Assembly: GCA_016802295.1 (NCBI GenBank) | Contig: JAESIW010000210.1 | Coordinates: forward strand, 310,001 to 374,000 | Origin: Brachionus rotundiformis | Lineage: Eukaryota > Rotifera > Eurotatoria > Ploima > Brachionidae | DNA length: 64,000 nucleotides | Direction of reading: 5' to 3' | Shown: positions 9,656 to 19,056 of the stretch, piece after piece | How the letters are laid out: each line of letters starts with the position of its first letter | Numbering within the stretch: position 1 is the stretch's first letter | Notes under the pieces: model-generated | Seen by the model: only the letters and a program-made list of their open reading frames with translations | Told to the model about the DNA's origin: nothing | Database searches by the model: none | Translations under genes and position numbers: made by a program

Positions 9656-10453
9656 TTATAGGTTTTTTATTGGTTTTACTTCTATATATTTATTACCGGC
9701 ATTTTCTACGGTTAGTTTTATTTTAGAAAAATCTGGTTTAATATAATGATTACTTAACTTAAAGGTAAAAACCGAGCCATAAATTAAAATTTCTACGTCA
9801 TCAAAATATTTATACAACATGGTTTCTAAATCATCTAGTAAATATTGCTTATTAAACCATTGATTTTGTTTAATTTTATTGTTAATGTAAGTTTTTGCCC
9901 TAGAGCTATGTTTAAATTGATGCAAAGGCAAATAAGAAAAACCAAAAACTACTGCATTGGGGCTTATTATGTTTAGTAGCCTTTGTATAAAGTTTTCTAT
10001 TTCGGTTAATGTGCTAAATTCTTCTAACGCTAAATTTAAAGAAACCGAGGCAAAAGGCAAATTATTAATTAAAGTTGGATTTTGCGTGGTAATGTTTATT
10101 GGTTGATGGTCGGCAAATAGTAGATAATCTTGCAGTAAAACGTTTAAATCTTCTACTAGTTTAGGGTTTTTATCTACTGCTATTATATAAGGTGCAGTAT
10201 CTGCTAGTCTGTGGGTTTCGTAAATTAATACGCCACCAAAAGTGTTAACTTCTAAATGTAAGTTGCCCACAAAAATATAGTTAGTTTGCAAATCTACTAA
10301 TTTAACATTTAGAGTTTTTAGCATTTTATATACCTGGTAAGCTCTAAAGTTGGCTTGCATGTATTTTATGTAATCTGTAAATAAATGCTTTATAGAAGAT
10401 AACACAAAACCAAACTTTTTTAAACTATATATAGGCGAAACAAATTTAAACAT
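9656..10453 (-). CDS. Methyltransferase-like protein, function unknown
   Basis: Protein of 265 residues with a probable class I SAM-methyltransferase fold, not matched to a specific family. The order of segments fits a Rossmann fold: a beta strand ending PYIIAVDKNPKLVEDLN (acidic residue where SAM ribose would bind, about residue 95), then NLPFASVSLNLALEEFST (motif IV-like) and LLNIISPNAVVFGFSYLP (motif V-like). The glycine-rich SAM loop is not convincing. It is the first gene of an apparent operon with ispA and dxs. A hairpin covers its translation start region (see 10457-10517). Confidence 0.55.
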   Translation of the reverse strand: MFKFVSPIYSLKKFGFVLSSIKHLFTDYIKYMQANFRAYQVYKMLKTLNVKLVDLQTNYIFVGNLHLEVNTFGGVLIYETHRLADTAPYIIAVDKNPKLVEDLNVLLQDYLLFADHQPINITTQNPTLINNLPFASVSLNLALEEFSTLTEIENFIQRLLNIISPNAVVFGFSYLPLHQFKHSSRAKTYINNKIKQNQWFNKQYLLDDLETMLYKYFDDVEILIYGSVFTFKLSNHYIKPDFSKIKLTVENAGNKYIEVKPIKNL

Positions 10454-10456
10454 AAA

Positions 10457-10517
10457 AAAAACCTATAAAAATATTGTATACGTGTTAATAAAATTATACA
10501 ACAATTTATAGGTTTTT
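10457..10517 (-). terminator. Terminator-like hairpin immediately before a start codon
   Basis: An 11-bp perfect inverted repeat (AAAAACCTATA at 10457-10467, TATAGGTTTTT at 10507-10517) lies between the stop of the 86-residue gene and the ATG at 10453. On the minus strand it ends in a run of T next to that ATG. It may end the small gene's transcript, or act as an attenuator hiding the AGG of the next gene's ribosome site. Confidence 0.5.
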
Positions 10518-10545
10518 AATAATTAATTTAATAAAAAATATTAAA

Positions 10546-10806
10546 TTAAGCGTTTTCTTTATTTAAACCAGCAGCTTCTTGCATTTTTGTAATCATGTCT
10601 TGGTTTTTAGGGTCTTTTACAAAAACAGCTAAAGCATAAATAAAAGTATTAATAGGCATAGCTATTGTTTGTGTAGCTACAGGTAAAGATTTTCCATCTT
10701 TTTCTACAACTTCGTCTACTTTTTGGTTGCCTAAAATTAATTTTACAACACCGTTGTTAATGTTAATTGCGGTAATTGCATCAAAATATGCTATGTTATT
10801 GTCCAT
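10546..10806 (-). CDS. Small conserved-looking protein, function unknown
   Basis: Not recognised. It has 86 residues, is soluble, with no signal peptide or membrane segment. It begins with a beta-rich half (ITAININNGVVKLILGN) and ends with a helical half (MPINTFIYALAVFVKDPKNQDMITKMQEAAG). The regular composition, standard ATG and isolated position with a terminator-like hairpin downstream support a real gene. About 290 bases separate it from the divergent aspS. Confidence 0.65.
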   Translation of the reverse strand: MDNNIAYFDAITAININNGVVKLILGNQKVDEVVEKDGKSLPVATQTIAMPINTFIYALAVFVKDPKNQDMITKMQEAAGLNKENA

Positions 10807-10941
10807 TATATATAAACCTTATATTAAAAATTAAACTTATTTAAAGTTGCGTTACTTAAACACATAATTAATAATACACCACGTTTATGCAAAGTAACTA
10901 AATATTTAATAAAATTAAATAATAAATATATAAATAAGCAA

Positions 10942-10970
10942 TTGCAAAATTAGCTAAAACTGTGTAGAAT
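10942..10970 (+). promoter_or_regulatory. Sigma-70-type promoter for aspS
   Basis: TTGCAA, 17 nt spacer, TAGAAT. It lies about 125 bases upstream of the aspS start in an otherwise AT-rich gap, facing aspS-xseB. Confidence 0.5.
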
Positions 10971-11094
10971 AGTAATTAAAATAGCAACAATATAACTGGT
11001 AAAATTTTAAGCAATAATATTGCGTGTTATATTTAGGTTGTAATAAAACAGTAATTTTAAAAGCAATAGCTTACATATTTATAGTTGGAAAAAA

Positions 11095-12891
11095 ATGCAT
11101 TTATTTAGAACACACACTTGTAATCAATTAACAAAACAACACATTAACGCTACGGTAAAGTTATCTGGCTGGGTACTTAGAAAAAGAGACCACGGTAGCC
11201 TTATATTTATAGATTTAAGAGACCACTACGGCGTTACACAAATAGTATTTAATAGCAGTAACAACAAACAAGTATTTGATATTGCCCAAAATACCAGAAC
11301 CGAAAGCGTAATTACCATAATAGGCAACGTGGTAGCCAGAAGCCCAGAAACAATAAATACACAACTACCAACAGGCGAAATTGAAGTTGAAGTTGCAGAA
11401 ATAATTGTAGAGAATCAGTCTTTAGTGTTACCGTTTTTAGTTAACGAAAACGACAACGCCCCAGAAGACCTACGCTTAAAATATCGCTTTTTAGATTTAC
11501 GCAGACAGCATAACCACAACGTTTTGGTAATGCGTAGTAAAATTATAAGTTTTTTACGTAAAAAAATGGAAAACCTAGGCTTTTTAGAAATGCAAACGCC
11601 TATTTTAACCGCCTCTTCGCCCGAAGGTGCACGTGATTTTTTAGTGCCTAGTCGTAAGCATCCGGGTAAATTTTACGCCTTACCGCAGGCTCCGCAACAA
11701 TTTAAGCAATTGTTTATGACAGCAGGCTTTGATAAATACTTTCAAATTGCACCATGCTTTAGAGACGAAGACGCCAGAGCAGACAGAACCCCTGGAGAGT
11801 TTTATCAGTTAGATTTTGAAATGGCTTTTGCTACCCAAGAAGATGTTTTTGAAGTACTACAAGAAGTACTATACGATACTTTTAACCAATTTAAAGGCAA
11901 CAAAACCATTAACGCTAAAGAATTTCCTAAAATTACTTATAAAGATAGCATGCTAAAATATGGTAGCGACAAACCAGATTTACGCAATCCACTAGAAATG
12001 ACCATAGTAACCCAAGCATTTAAAGATAGTGATTTTAGCCTATTTGCCAAACTAATAGAAAAAGGTAATTTTGTTAAAGCTATTGTTGCGCCAAAATCTG
12101 CAGGCAATCCGCGTAGTTTTTTTGATAAACTAAATGATTGGGCAAAAAGCGAAGGCCAAGGCGGTTTAGGTTACATTATTTTTGAAGAAAACGGCCAAGC
12201 CAAAGGCCCTATTGCTGGTAAATTAACCACAGAAAGACTAAACACAATTAAAGAAATTACCGGTGCACACAACGGCGATAGCGTGTTTTTTGTGTGCGGA
12301 AAAACTTTAGCAGATGTTAAGTTTTCTGGCTTGGCACGTAATAAAATAGCACAAGAGTTAGATTTATTTGAAAAAGACGTATTTAATTTTTGCTTTATTG
12401 TAGATTTTCCTATGTACGAAATTAACGAAGAAACCAATAAAATAGATTTCTCGCACAATCCGTTTTCTATGCCACAAGGCGGAATGGAGGCGCTGCAAAC
12501 GCAAAACCCTTTAGATATTGTGGCTTTTCAGTACGATATTGTTTGTAATGGTATAGAGCTTTCTAGCGGTGCAATAAGAAACCACAAGCCAGAACTTATG
12601 CTTAAAGCCTTTGAAATTGCAGGCTATACCCAAGCAGATATAGAAGAAAAATTTGCCGGCTTGTTTAATGCATTTAAATACGGGGCTCCGCCACATGGTG
12701 GGTCTGCTCCGGGGGTAGATAGAATGATTATGTTGTTGTTAGATTCGGAGAATATAAGAGAAATTATAGCATTTCCGTTAACCCAAACGGGCGAAGATTT
12801 ACTTATGCAAGCACCTAATACTGTAGCTAAAAAACAGTTGCAAGAACTACACATTAGCCTAAACTTACCAAAACCTAAAACTAACGGATAA
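11095..12891 (+). CDS. aspS: Aspartyl-tRNA synthetase
   Basis: Class IIb synthetase of 598 residues, the bacterial long form. The N-terminal OB-fold anticodon domain includes LSGWVLRKRDHGSLIFIDLRD. The catalytic domain shows motif 2 (FRDEDARADRTPGEFYQLDFEM) and motif 3 (GGSAPGVDRMIMLL near the C-terminus). The bacterial GAD insertion lies between them, ahead of FSHNPFSMP. It charges tRNA-Asp, and in many bacteria without AsnRS also tRNA-Asn; which applies here cannot be told. xseB follows 4 bases later on the same strand. Confidence 0.97.
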   Translation: MHLFRTHTCNQLTKQHINATVKLSGWVLRKRDHGSLIFIDLRDHYGVTQIVFNSSNNKQVFDIAQNTRTESVITIIGNVVARSPETINTQLPTGEIEVEVAEIIVENQSLVLPFLVNENDNAPEDLRLKYRFLDLRRQHNHNVLVMRSKIISFLRKKMENLGFLEMQTPILTASSPEGARDFLVPSRKHPGKFYALPQAPQQFKQLFMTAGFDKYFQIAPCFRDEDARADRTPGEFYQLDFEMAFATQEDVFEVLQEVLYDTFNQFKGNKTINAKEFPKITYKDSMLKYGSDKPDLRNPLEMTIVTQAFKDSDFSLFAKLIEKGNFVKAIVAPKSAGNPRSFFDKLNDWAKSEGQGGLGYIIFEENGQAKGPIAGKLTTERLNTIKEITGAHNGDSVFFVCGKTLADVKFSGLARNKIAQELDLFEKDVFNFCFIVDFPMYEINEETNKIDFSHNPFSMPQGGMEALQTQNPLDIVAFQYDIVCNGIELSSGAIRNHKPELMLKAFEIAGYTQADIEEKFAGLFNAFKYGAPPHGGSAPGVDRMIMLLLDSENIREIIAFPLTQTGEDLLMQAPNTVAKKQLQELHISLNLPKPKTNG

Positions 12892-12895
12892 CATT

Positions 12896-13141
12896 ATGGC
12901 AAAAAATGTAGTAACTTTACAAACCGTGCAAACTTTGCAAGAGTTACAAAAACTTAACCCAAGTTTTGAAGAAGTATATGCAGAGTTACAAAACATTGTA
13001 AATTCGCAACAAAATCAACAGCTTTCGTTACAACAAAGCATAGATATGTATAAACTAAGCAAAATTTACATAGAATATTGTAGCCAAATTTTAAACCAAG
13101 CTACTTTAGAAATAGAAAAAATAGAAAACAGCACTAAATAG
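12896..13141 (+). CDS. xseB: Exodeoxyribonuclease VII small subunit
   Basis: Small subunit (81 residues) of the nuclease that trims single-stranded DNA. The helical-hairpin signature is present: FEEVYAELQNIV...LSLQQSIDMYKLSKIYIEYCSQILNQATLEIEKI, which matches the family's two antiparallel helices that coat the XseA stalk. The extra N-terminus is a little longer than usual. It starts 4 bases after aspS. xseA is not in the window. Confidence 0.9.
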   Translation: MAKNVVTLQTVQTLQELQKLNPSFEEVYAELQNIVNSQQNQQLSLQQSIDMYKLSKIYIEYCSQILNQATLEIEKIENSTK

Positions 13142-13144
13142 TTA

Positions 13145-13180
13145 AAAAAAGCAACTTTGTTTAAACAGAGTTGCTTTTTT
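13145..13180. terminator. Bidirectional rho-independent terminator
   Basis: A 16-bp stem with one mismatch (AAAAAAGCAACTTTGT at 13145-13160, ACAGAGTTGCTTTTTT at 13165-13180) and a 4-nt TTAA loop. It has T-runs on both strands and sits between convergent xseB and the restriction-methylase gene. Confidence 0.88.
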
Positions 13181-13194
13181 GTTTTTTGTATTTG

Positions 13195-15702
13195 CTATTG
13201 TTTTAAAAATTCGTAATCGTAAACTTTTTGCTCTATGGCTTGGCTAAGATTGTTAAAAGCCAACTTAAAAGCAGATTGCAATTTATTAAAATGCAATTGT
13301 AATTCTGCATTATTTTTGCTTTCTTCTTCTAAACTTTTACGTACCTGATACCACCCCACCGAAGCCGAATGTAAATGATACATATTTTTAACACTTTGGC
13401 TAAAATTAGTTTTAAAATACAATTGCCACAAATCTTTACCGCAATCTATAACCTGTTGGGCTTGTGTAGTAAATTTTAATTTATGTTGGTTAATAAAGTT
13501 GGTTAAAAAGTCGCTTTCAAAACGTGCGTTTGCCCCTATTTGGCTTTCGGTAAAGGGTATAAAGTGGTTGGTAATGCTGTAGGTTTGGTTGTTGTATTGT
13601 ATGTTGTTGCTACTGGCGGTTAGGTTACTGCCACTAAATAGCATATACGCTAGGCAATTAGTTACAAAAGCACCTTCTGGAGTTTTTATATTATAAATAT
13701 TGGGGTTGCTGGCGGTTAAATTTATATTTGGTTGTAAAAATTGGTCTCTATCGTTAAGCCATGTGGGTTTTATTACACGCCTAACGGCAAAAACTATACT
13801 GGCTTGCAATAAGTTTTGTGGCGTTATGTACATTCCGCCTAGATGACTTCCTGAAAAGCGTGATGACAACAAAAACGTTGTACTACCTGTATGTTGTAAA
13901 TCATTAGAATCGCAAACAAAATAAGCTATAGCATTATCGCTCCAACTATCGTATACAGTTTTACCTGTAGCCACACTAACCGCATTTTTTAATGGTACGG
14001 CAAATTGTGTATTGGCTTTTGGTCTGTTTAGCCATTTATTTAAATAAGTATTATTAGGTAGATTATAAAAATTTTTAGTGCCAATATTTATAGCATTTTT
14101 AGTTAGCACGTGGGTGGTTATTGTGCCTAAAGCTTGGGGCTTGCTTAATTGCCACATTAAAAAACCAACAGGAAAATTACCCTTTAAAGCTTCAAACGCT
14201 TGGCTGTGTACCACAAAACCATTTAAATACGTGGCTTTAAAGTGCTCTTTAAATTTAGCAAAATTAGGTGCGTTTACGTATTTTAATGTGCTAAACATAG
14301 CTAAAGTGGTTTTGGTTTTAGTGGTTTCTTGCAAAATGCGTGCTACAAATTGGGTAAAAAGTTCGTTAGTGGCTTTGCCGTAATCTTTACCGCTACTTTT
14401 ACCCATTAAATATTCTGCTACTTTAGTGGTTGCTACGTTAGCTTTACTTTCTTGCACTGAAATTCCATTACCTGCCTCGGCGTAAGGCGGGTTAATTAAA
14501 ATTAGTAACTTTTTTTTAACCCCGTTTATAGTACCGTGTTGCAATAGTTCTTGCAGTGGTTTTGGTATTTTGTTGGTTAGGCTGTAATTAATATTGCCGT
14601 TGGCGTCTATATCATCGTTTAAATAATCGTACTGAAAAATACTAGCCCCAACACAAACTTTGCTAGATTGCATTATATCTACGTCTTCGTTGTCTAGGGT
14701 GCTCATAAAAATATTGCGGTAATTACTGTGCTTAACCTGTAAATTACCAGTACCGCAACACATATCCCATACAATGTAGTCTTTTTGCCAATTTTTACCT
14801 AAGGTGGTATTTAAATAGTTATAAGCTTGCTCTACCACATGCAACGGCGTATAAAACGCCCCTTTAAATAATTTAGCTTCTAGCGGAATTAGTGCGTCTC
14901 GGCGTTCTAGCAAATAGTTGCGGTGTTCTTGGGCTGGTGGGCGATTGTAAATGCTCCAAAATTTATCGTAACCATCTCTGTTAGATAAACTATAAACTAA
15001 GCCATTTAGCATAAACGCTGGGTTATTATTATGGGTTATTAATTGTGCGGCTAACTTGTAAGTATTAACTCCGCCATCGTTCATTATATCGGCATAAAAA
15101 AACAAAGCGTAATCTTCTGGTGCAAGATTTTCCCCTTTTGGCGTTATAATTGTGCTACCTATGTGGTTTACCCAGTTATCAAACACTATGCGTAAGTTAT
15201 TAGGGGTTATAGCATTACGCACCATTTTGCCTTGGCTAAAGGCTATTTGTACGGCTTGTTTAAAATCGTCTTCGTTATCTTGTAAATTATACACCACATA
15301 ATGGGTTTGTATTTGATTTGCCACATGCTCTAACGCATTATTGGTAATGCTACTAGCACTTTTGCCCCATTTTATAGATTTATCGGCTAAAATGGTTTCG
15401 GTTCGGCTGGTTTCTAGTATTGCGGCTTGTTGGCTATCTACCACGGCTAAAAACGGCGGAATAAAATCACCCTTTTCTTTTGCTGTTTTTACGTAATAAA
15501 TTAATTGCGTAAACATATCTATTGGATTGGTTTTTTTATGTTTGGCTTCAAACCAAATGGTATCGGTTTTAATATCTACCAAGCCTAAAGTTAACTGCCC
15601 TTTAAACTTATTTACCAACGCATTTAATTTTAAATGCTTTATGTATATTTGCTTTACGTCTTCTTCTGATTGCGCTTGTTGTAAATCTGTATATAAACCC
15701 AT
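13195..15702 (-). CDS. Type IIG-like restriction-modification protein (nuclease + N6-adenine methylase)
   Basis: Large single-chain protein of 835 residues. An N-terminal segment around D43...FE52-A-K54 fits a PD-(D/E)xK nuclease core. The central adenine-methylase domain has motif I (WDMCCGTGNL, about residue 315) and motif IV (NPPYAEAG, about residue 403), typical of Eco57I/BseRI-like enzymes. The C-terminal third (LSSRFSGSHLGGMYITPQ and beyond) would be target recognition. No separate R, M or S gene is adjacent, consistent with a fused type IIG system. It lies 42 bases downstream of glpD on the same strand, so it may be read from the glpK promoter. The target site is unknown. Alternative: a BREX/DISARM-like solitary methylase. 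Confidence 0.82.
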   Translation of the reverse strand: MGLYTDLQQAQSEEDVKQIYIKHLKLNALVNKFKGQLTLGLVDIKTDTIWFEAKHKKTNPIDMFTQLIYYVKTAKEKGDFIPPFLAVVDSQQAAILETSRTETILADKSIKWGKSASSITNNALEHVANQIQTHYVVYNLQDNEDDFKQAVQIAFSQGKMVRNAITPNNLRIVFDNWVNHIGSTIITPKGENLAPEDYALFFYADIMNDGGVNTYKLAAQLITHNNNPAFMLNGLVYSLSNRDGYDKFWSIYNRPPAQEHRNYLLERRDALIPLEAKLFKGAFYTPLHVVEQAYNYLNTTLGKNWQKDYIVWDMCCGTGNLQVKHSNYRNIFMSTLDNEDVDIMQSSKVCVGASIFQYDYLNDDIDANGNINYSLTNKIPKPLQELLQHGTINGVKKKLLILINPPYAEAGNGISVQESKANVATTKVAEYLMGKSSGKDYGKATNELFTQFVARILQETTKTKTTLAMFSTLKYVNAPNFAKFKEHFKATYLNGFVVHSQAFEALKGNFPVGFLMWQLSKPQALGTITTHVLTKNAINIGTKNFYNLPNNTYLNKWLNRPKANTQFAVPLKNAVSVATGKTVYDSWSDNAIAYFVCDSNDLQHTGSTTFLLSSRFSGSHLGGMYITPQNLLQASIVFAVRRVIKPTWLNDRDQFLQPNINLTASNPNIYNIKTPEGAFVTNCLAYMLFSGSNLTASSNNIQYNNQTYSITNHFIPFTESQIGANARFESDFLTNFINQHKLKFTTQAQQVIDCGKDLWQLYFKTNFSQSVKNMYHLHSASVGWYQVRKSLEEESKNNAELQLHFNKLQSAFKLAFNNLSQAIEQKVYDYEFLKQ

Positions 15703-15744
15703 GTTACTATTGCCTATTATAATAATTGTACAAATTATTATAAC

Positions 15745-17301
15745 TTAAAAATAATTACTTGGTAAGTATAAATTAGCAACTTTGTTAAAGTTTTGTAATT
15801 CGGTTTGTGCCCAACTATCTGTTTGCCCTAAGTATTGTTGCATAATTTGCACAACAACTGGTGCAATTTGCATGGTTGCTTGGGCGTTTAAAAATAAACA
15901 ACGGGTGCGTCTGGCTAAAATATCTTCTAGGGTTTGGGCGTGTTCGGTTTGTAAAGCCCAAATTACTTGTGCGGCACAAATTGGTAAATCTGCGTGTAAA
16001 TTTTTGCCAAAGCCACTAATTTGTTTTAGGTTTTGGTAGTGGTCTCCGTAAAATCTATATTGTGTAGGAATTTGCTGTGCTTGTTCTGCACTTACGTAGC
16101 CGTGTAACTGTAAATTTAGCGTATTACATGGGCGATTAGGTAGCAAATTATTATTTATGGCAAAATCTATGGCTTTTTGCCCCATGTTCCTAAAGGTAGT
16201 CCACTTACCGCCTATTATAGATATTAAATTACTGTTATCTAAAGTTATTTTTTCTTCTCTACTAATTTTTGCCGTAGAGGTATTATTTTTTATTAAAGGC
16301 CTAATACCCGCATAAATACTATGCACATTACTAGGTTTAATGTTGGTTTTTAGGTAGGTATTTACGTTTTGTAAAATTAGTTCTATTTCGGTTATTAACG
16401 GAGTAGGATGCAAAGTTGGTTTATTAATTAAAGTATCGGTTGTGCCTATTATAACCTTGTTATACCACGGAATACAAAACAGCACTCTGCCATCGGTAGT
16501 TTTAGGAATTAACACCGCTTTGCTACTGTTGTACGCATTAGCATCTACCACTAAATGAATACCCTGCGCTAAAGTTACACTGTTGGTTGGGTTGTTGTTT
16601 AGTTTATTGGTTTCATCGGTAAATACGCCGGTAGCATTAAAAACCACACTGCAGTTTACGGTATAGTTGGTGTTGGTTAAAGTATCGGTAAAATGTACGC
16701 CAACAATTTTATTATTAGCGTTTTTTACAAAACCTGTTACTTTGCAGTAGTTTAAAGCCACGCCGTTGTGTTTAATAAAAGTATTAATTGCGGTTAGGTT
16801 TAGGCGGGCGTCGTCAAACTGGCCATCGTTATACATAATTCCGTATTTATTGTGGCTAGAATTTAAATTAGGCAAATATTTAGCCATTTTTTTGCTAAAC
16901 AGCCATTTGCTTAAATATTTTAACTTAAAGCCGGCTAAAATATCGTATACCAACATACCTGCACCATAAAACGCCGTGCTAAAAAAATTATTACTAGGAA
17001 TAACAAAGTCTAACGGATAACACACATGCGGAGCATTGTTATACAAACGCATTTTTTCGTGCAAGGCATTGTAAACCAACTTTATATTGCCCTGAGCCAA
17101 GTACCTAACTCCGCCGTGCAAAATTTTAGTAGATTTAGAAGACGTGCCACTACCAAAGTCTGCTTGTTCTAACAATAAAGTGGCAAAGCCCCTGCTAGCA
17201 CTGTCTAACGCAATAGCACTGCCGGTTGCTCCGCCACCTATAACTACGTTTATAAATGTAGAGTTATGTATATTGCTTAAAATTTGTTTGCGATTTTGCA
17301 T
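15745..17301 (-). CDS. glpD: Aerobic glycerol-3-phosphate dehydrogenase
   Basis: FAD-dependent, membrane-associated enzyme that oxidises glycerol 3-phosphate to DHAP and passes electrons to quinone. 518 residues. Seen: the N-terminal dinucleotide motif VIGGGATGSAIALDSASRG, the family FGSGTSSKSTKILHGGVRYL, and the later YAGIRPL and GGKWTTFRNMGQKAID. It lies 44 bases downstream of glpK on the same strand, forming a glycerol-use operon. No glpF was seen in the window. Confidence 0.96.
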   Translation of the reverse strand: MQNRKQILSNIHNSTFINVVIGGGATGSAIALDSASRGFATLLLEQADFGSGTSSKSTKILHGGVRYLAQGNIKLVYNALHEKMRLYNNAPHVCYPLDFVIPSNNFFSTAFYGAGMLVYDILAGFKLKYLSKWLFSKKMAKYLPNLNSSHNKYGIMYNDGQFDDARLNLTAINTFIKHNGVALNYCKVTGFVKNANNKIVGVHFTDTLTNTNYTVNCSVVFNATGVFTDETNKLNNNPTNSVTLAQGIHLVVDANAYNSSKAVLIPKTTDGRVLFCIPWYNKVIIGTTDTLINKPTLHPTPLITEIELILQNVNTYLKTNIKPSNVHSIYAGIRPLIKNNTSTAKISREEKITLDNSNLISIIGGKWTTFRNMGQKAIDFAINNNLLPNRPCNTLNLQLHGYVSAEQAQQIPTQYRFYGDHYQNLKQISGFGKNLHADLPICAAQVIWALQTEHAQTLEDILARRTRCLFLNAQATMQIAPVVVQIMQQYLGQTDSWAQTELQNFNKVANLYLPSNYF

Positions 17302-17345
17302 AATTACTATTATTTATTACTATATTTAACTACTATATTTAACTA

Positions 17346-18833
17346 CTATAGCCAACCTTTACTGCGTTCTACGGCTTTGTGCCAATTGCCTAGTAGTTCT
17401 GCACGTTGGTTGTTGTTAATTGTGGGTTCAAACACTTTGTCTACTTTCCATTTAGATGCTATTTCATCTGCAGATTGCCAAAAGCCAACAAACAAGCCCG
17501 CTAAGTAAGCTACGCCTAGTGCGGTGGTTTCGGTTACTACTGGCCTAATAACTTGTGCGTTGTTAATATCTGCCTGAAACTGCATTAAAGTGTTGTTGGC
17601 GCTTGCGCCTCCGTCTACCCTAATTTGGGTTATGGTAGTGTTAGAAACCTGTTGCATGGTGTTTAAAACATCGTAACTTTGAAAAGCAATACTTTCTAAA
17701 GCGGCTCTGGCAATATGGCCTTTGGTAGAGCCTCTGGTTAAGCCAATTATAGTACCACTGGCGTAAGAATCCCAATACGGAACCCCAAGCCCAACAAATG
17801 CAGGCACAAAATATACGCCCCCGTTGTTTGGTTGGGTTAGGGCTAAGGCTTCTACATCGGTACTTTTGTTTATAATACCTAGGCCGTCTCTTAGCCATTG
17901 CACAACCGACCCCCCAACAAACACACTACCTTCTAGTGCATAGGTTACGTGGTCTTTTCTGCCCCAAGCAATGGTGGTTAAAATTTTATCTTCTTTTATT
18001 AAAGGGTTTTCTCTGCCAATATTTAGCAAAGTAAAGCAACCGGTGCCGTATGTATTTTTTGCCATACCTGGTTTTAAACAGGCTTGGCCAAAGGTGGCGG
18101 CTTGTTGGTCGCCTGCTACGGCACAAATTTTAATTTTACCTGGTAAAATATCTTCGTTAACGGTGCCGTAATCATCAGAACTTTTGTACACTTTAGGTAA
18201 CATATTTTGCGGAATGTTAAATAAGTTTAGTAGTTCGTTATCCCACTGTTTGGTGGTTATGTTGTAAAGCATGGTACGGCTGGCGTTAGAATAATCGGTG
18301 GCGTGTACGTTGCCCCCTGTTAGTTTCCATACTAGCCAAGTATCTATAGTGCCAAATAGTAAATTGCCTTTTTCGGCTTCTGCTCTGGCGTTTTCTACGT
18401 TGTCTAAAATCCATTTTAATTTTGTGGCACTAAAGTACGAGTCTACCACTAAGCCAGTTTTATTTTTTATAAGTTTATCTGTGCCGTTTTGTGTAAGTTG
18501 TTTGCAGTAGTCTGCGGTTCTTCTGTCTTGCCAAACAATTGCGTTGTAAATAGGTAGCCCCGTTTGCTTATGCCAAACTACTGTGGTTTCGCGCTGGTTG
18601 GTAATGCCTAGGGCGGCAATTTGTTTAGCTAGATTGCCGTGTTTTGCTAGGGTTTCGTTAATAATACCCATAACGCCTGCCCAAATTTCTAGGGGGTTGT
18701 GTTCTACCCAGCCGTTTTTAGGAAAAATTTGCGTAAATTCTTTTTGTGCCATGCTAACAATATTAACATCTTTATCAAACAAAATTGCTCTGGAGCTTGT
18801 GGTTCCTTGGTCTATAGATAAAACGTATTTCAT
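17346..18833 (-). CDS. glpK: Glycerol kinase
   Basis: Phosphorylates glycerol to glycerol 3-phosphate with ATP (FGGY family, cytosolic). 495 residues, full length. Seen: SIDQGTTSSRAILFD phosphate-binding start, NQRETTVVW, WQDRRTADYC, and the FGGY signatures around YGTGCFTLLNIG and GGASANNTLMQFQADI. First gene of the operon glpK-glpD(-type IIG gene), read from a perfect consensus promoter at 18936-18964. Confidence 0.97.
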   Translation of the reverse strand: MKYVLSIDQGTTSSRAILFDKDVNIVSMAQKEFTQIFPKNGWVEHNPLEIWAGVMGIINETLAKHGNLAKQIAALGITNQRETTVVWHKQTGLPIYNAIVWQDRRTADYCKQLTQNGTDKLIKNKTGLVVDSYFSATKLKWILDNVENARAEAEKGNLLFGTIDTWLVWKLTGGNVHATDYSNASRTMLYNITTKQWDNELLNLFNIPQNMLPKVYKSSDDYGTVNEDILPGKIKICAVAGDQQAATFGQACLKPGMAKNTYGTGCFTLLNIGRENPLIKEDKILTTIAWGRKDHVTYALEGSVFVGGSVVQWLRDGLGIINKSTDVEALALTQPNNGGVYFVPAFVGLGVPYWDSYASGTIIGLTRGSTKGHIARAALESIAFQSYDVLNTMQQVSNTTITQIRVDGGASANNTLMQFQADINNAQVIRPVVTETTALGVAYLAGLFVGFWQSADEIASKWKVDKVFEPTINNNQRAELLGNWHKAVERSKGWL

Positions 18834-18935
18834 GCTTAATTACCTTTATGTAGTTACAAATATTATTTAGCGCCGGCTAGTTAGGTATTTTAAGTTTATT
18901 TATTACTTAAACGTGTATATACGGCAGTTATTTGT

Positions 18936-18964
18936 ATTATAACTTTTTGTTTTATTTGTGTCAA
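18936..18964 (-). promoter_or_regulatory. Consensus sigma-70 promoter for glpK
   Basis: On the minus strand: TTGACA (18964-18959), 17-nt spacer, TATAAT (18941-18936), perfect in both boxes and spacing. It lies about 100 bases upstream of the glpK ATG and about 90 bases from the far end of the CRISPR array. Confidence 0.85.
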
Positions 18965-19056
18965 GTATATACCTTTAATGTGTTTTTATTTGTTGTGTTT
19001 TGTTGCAACGCGTGGTTTTTGTGCTTGTAGTATACCAATAATGGCTAATAAGCATT

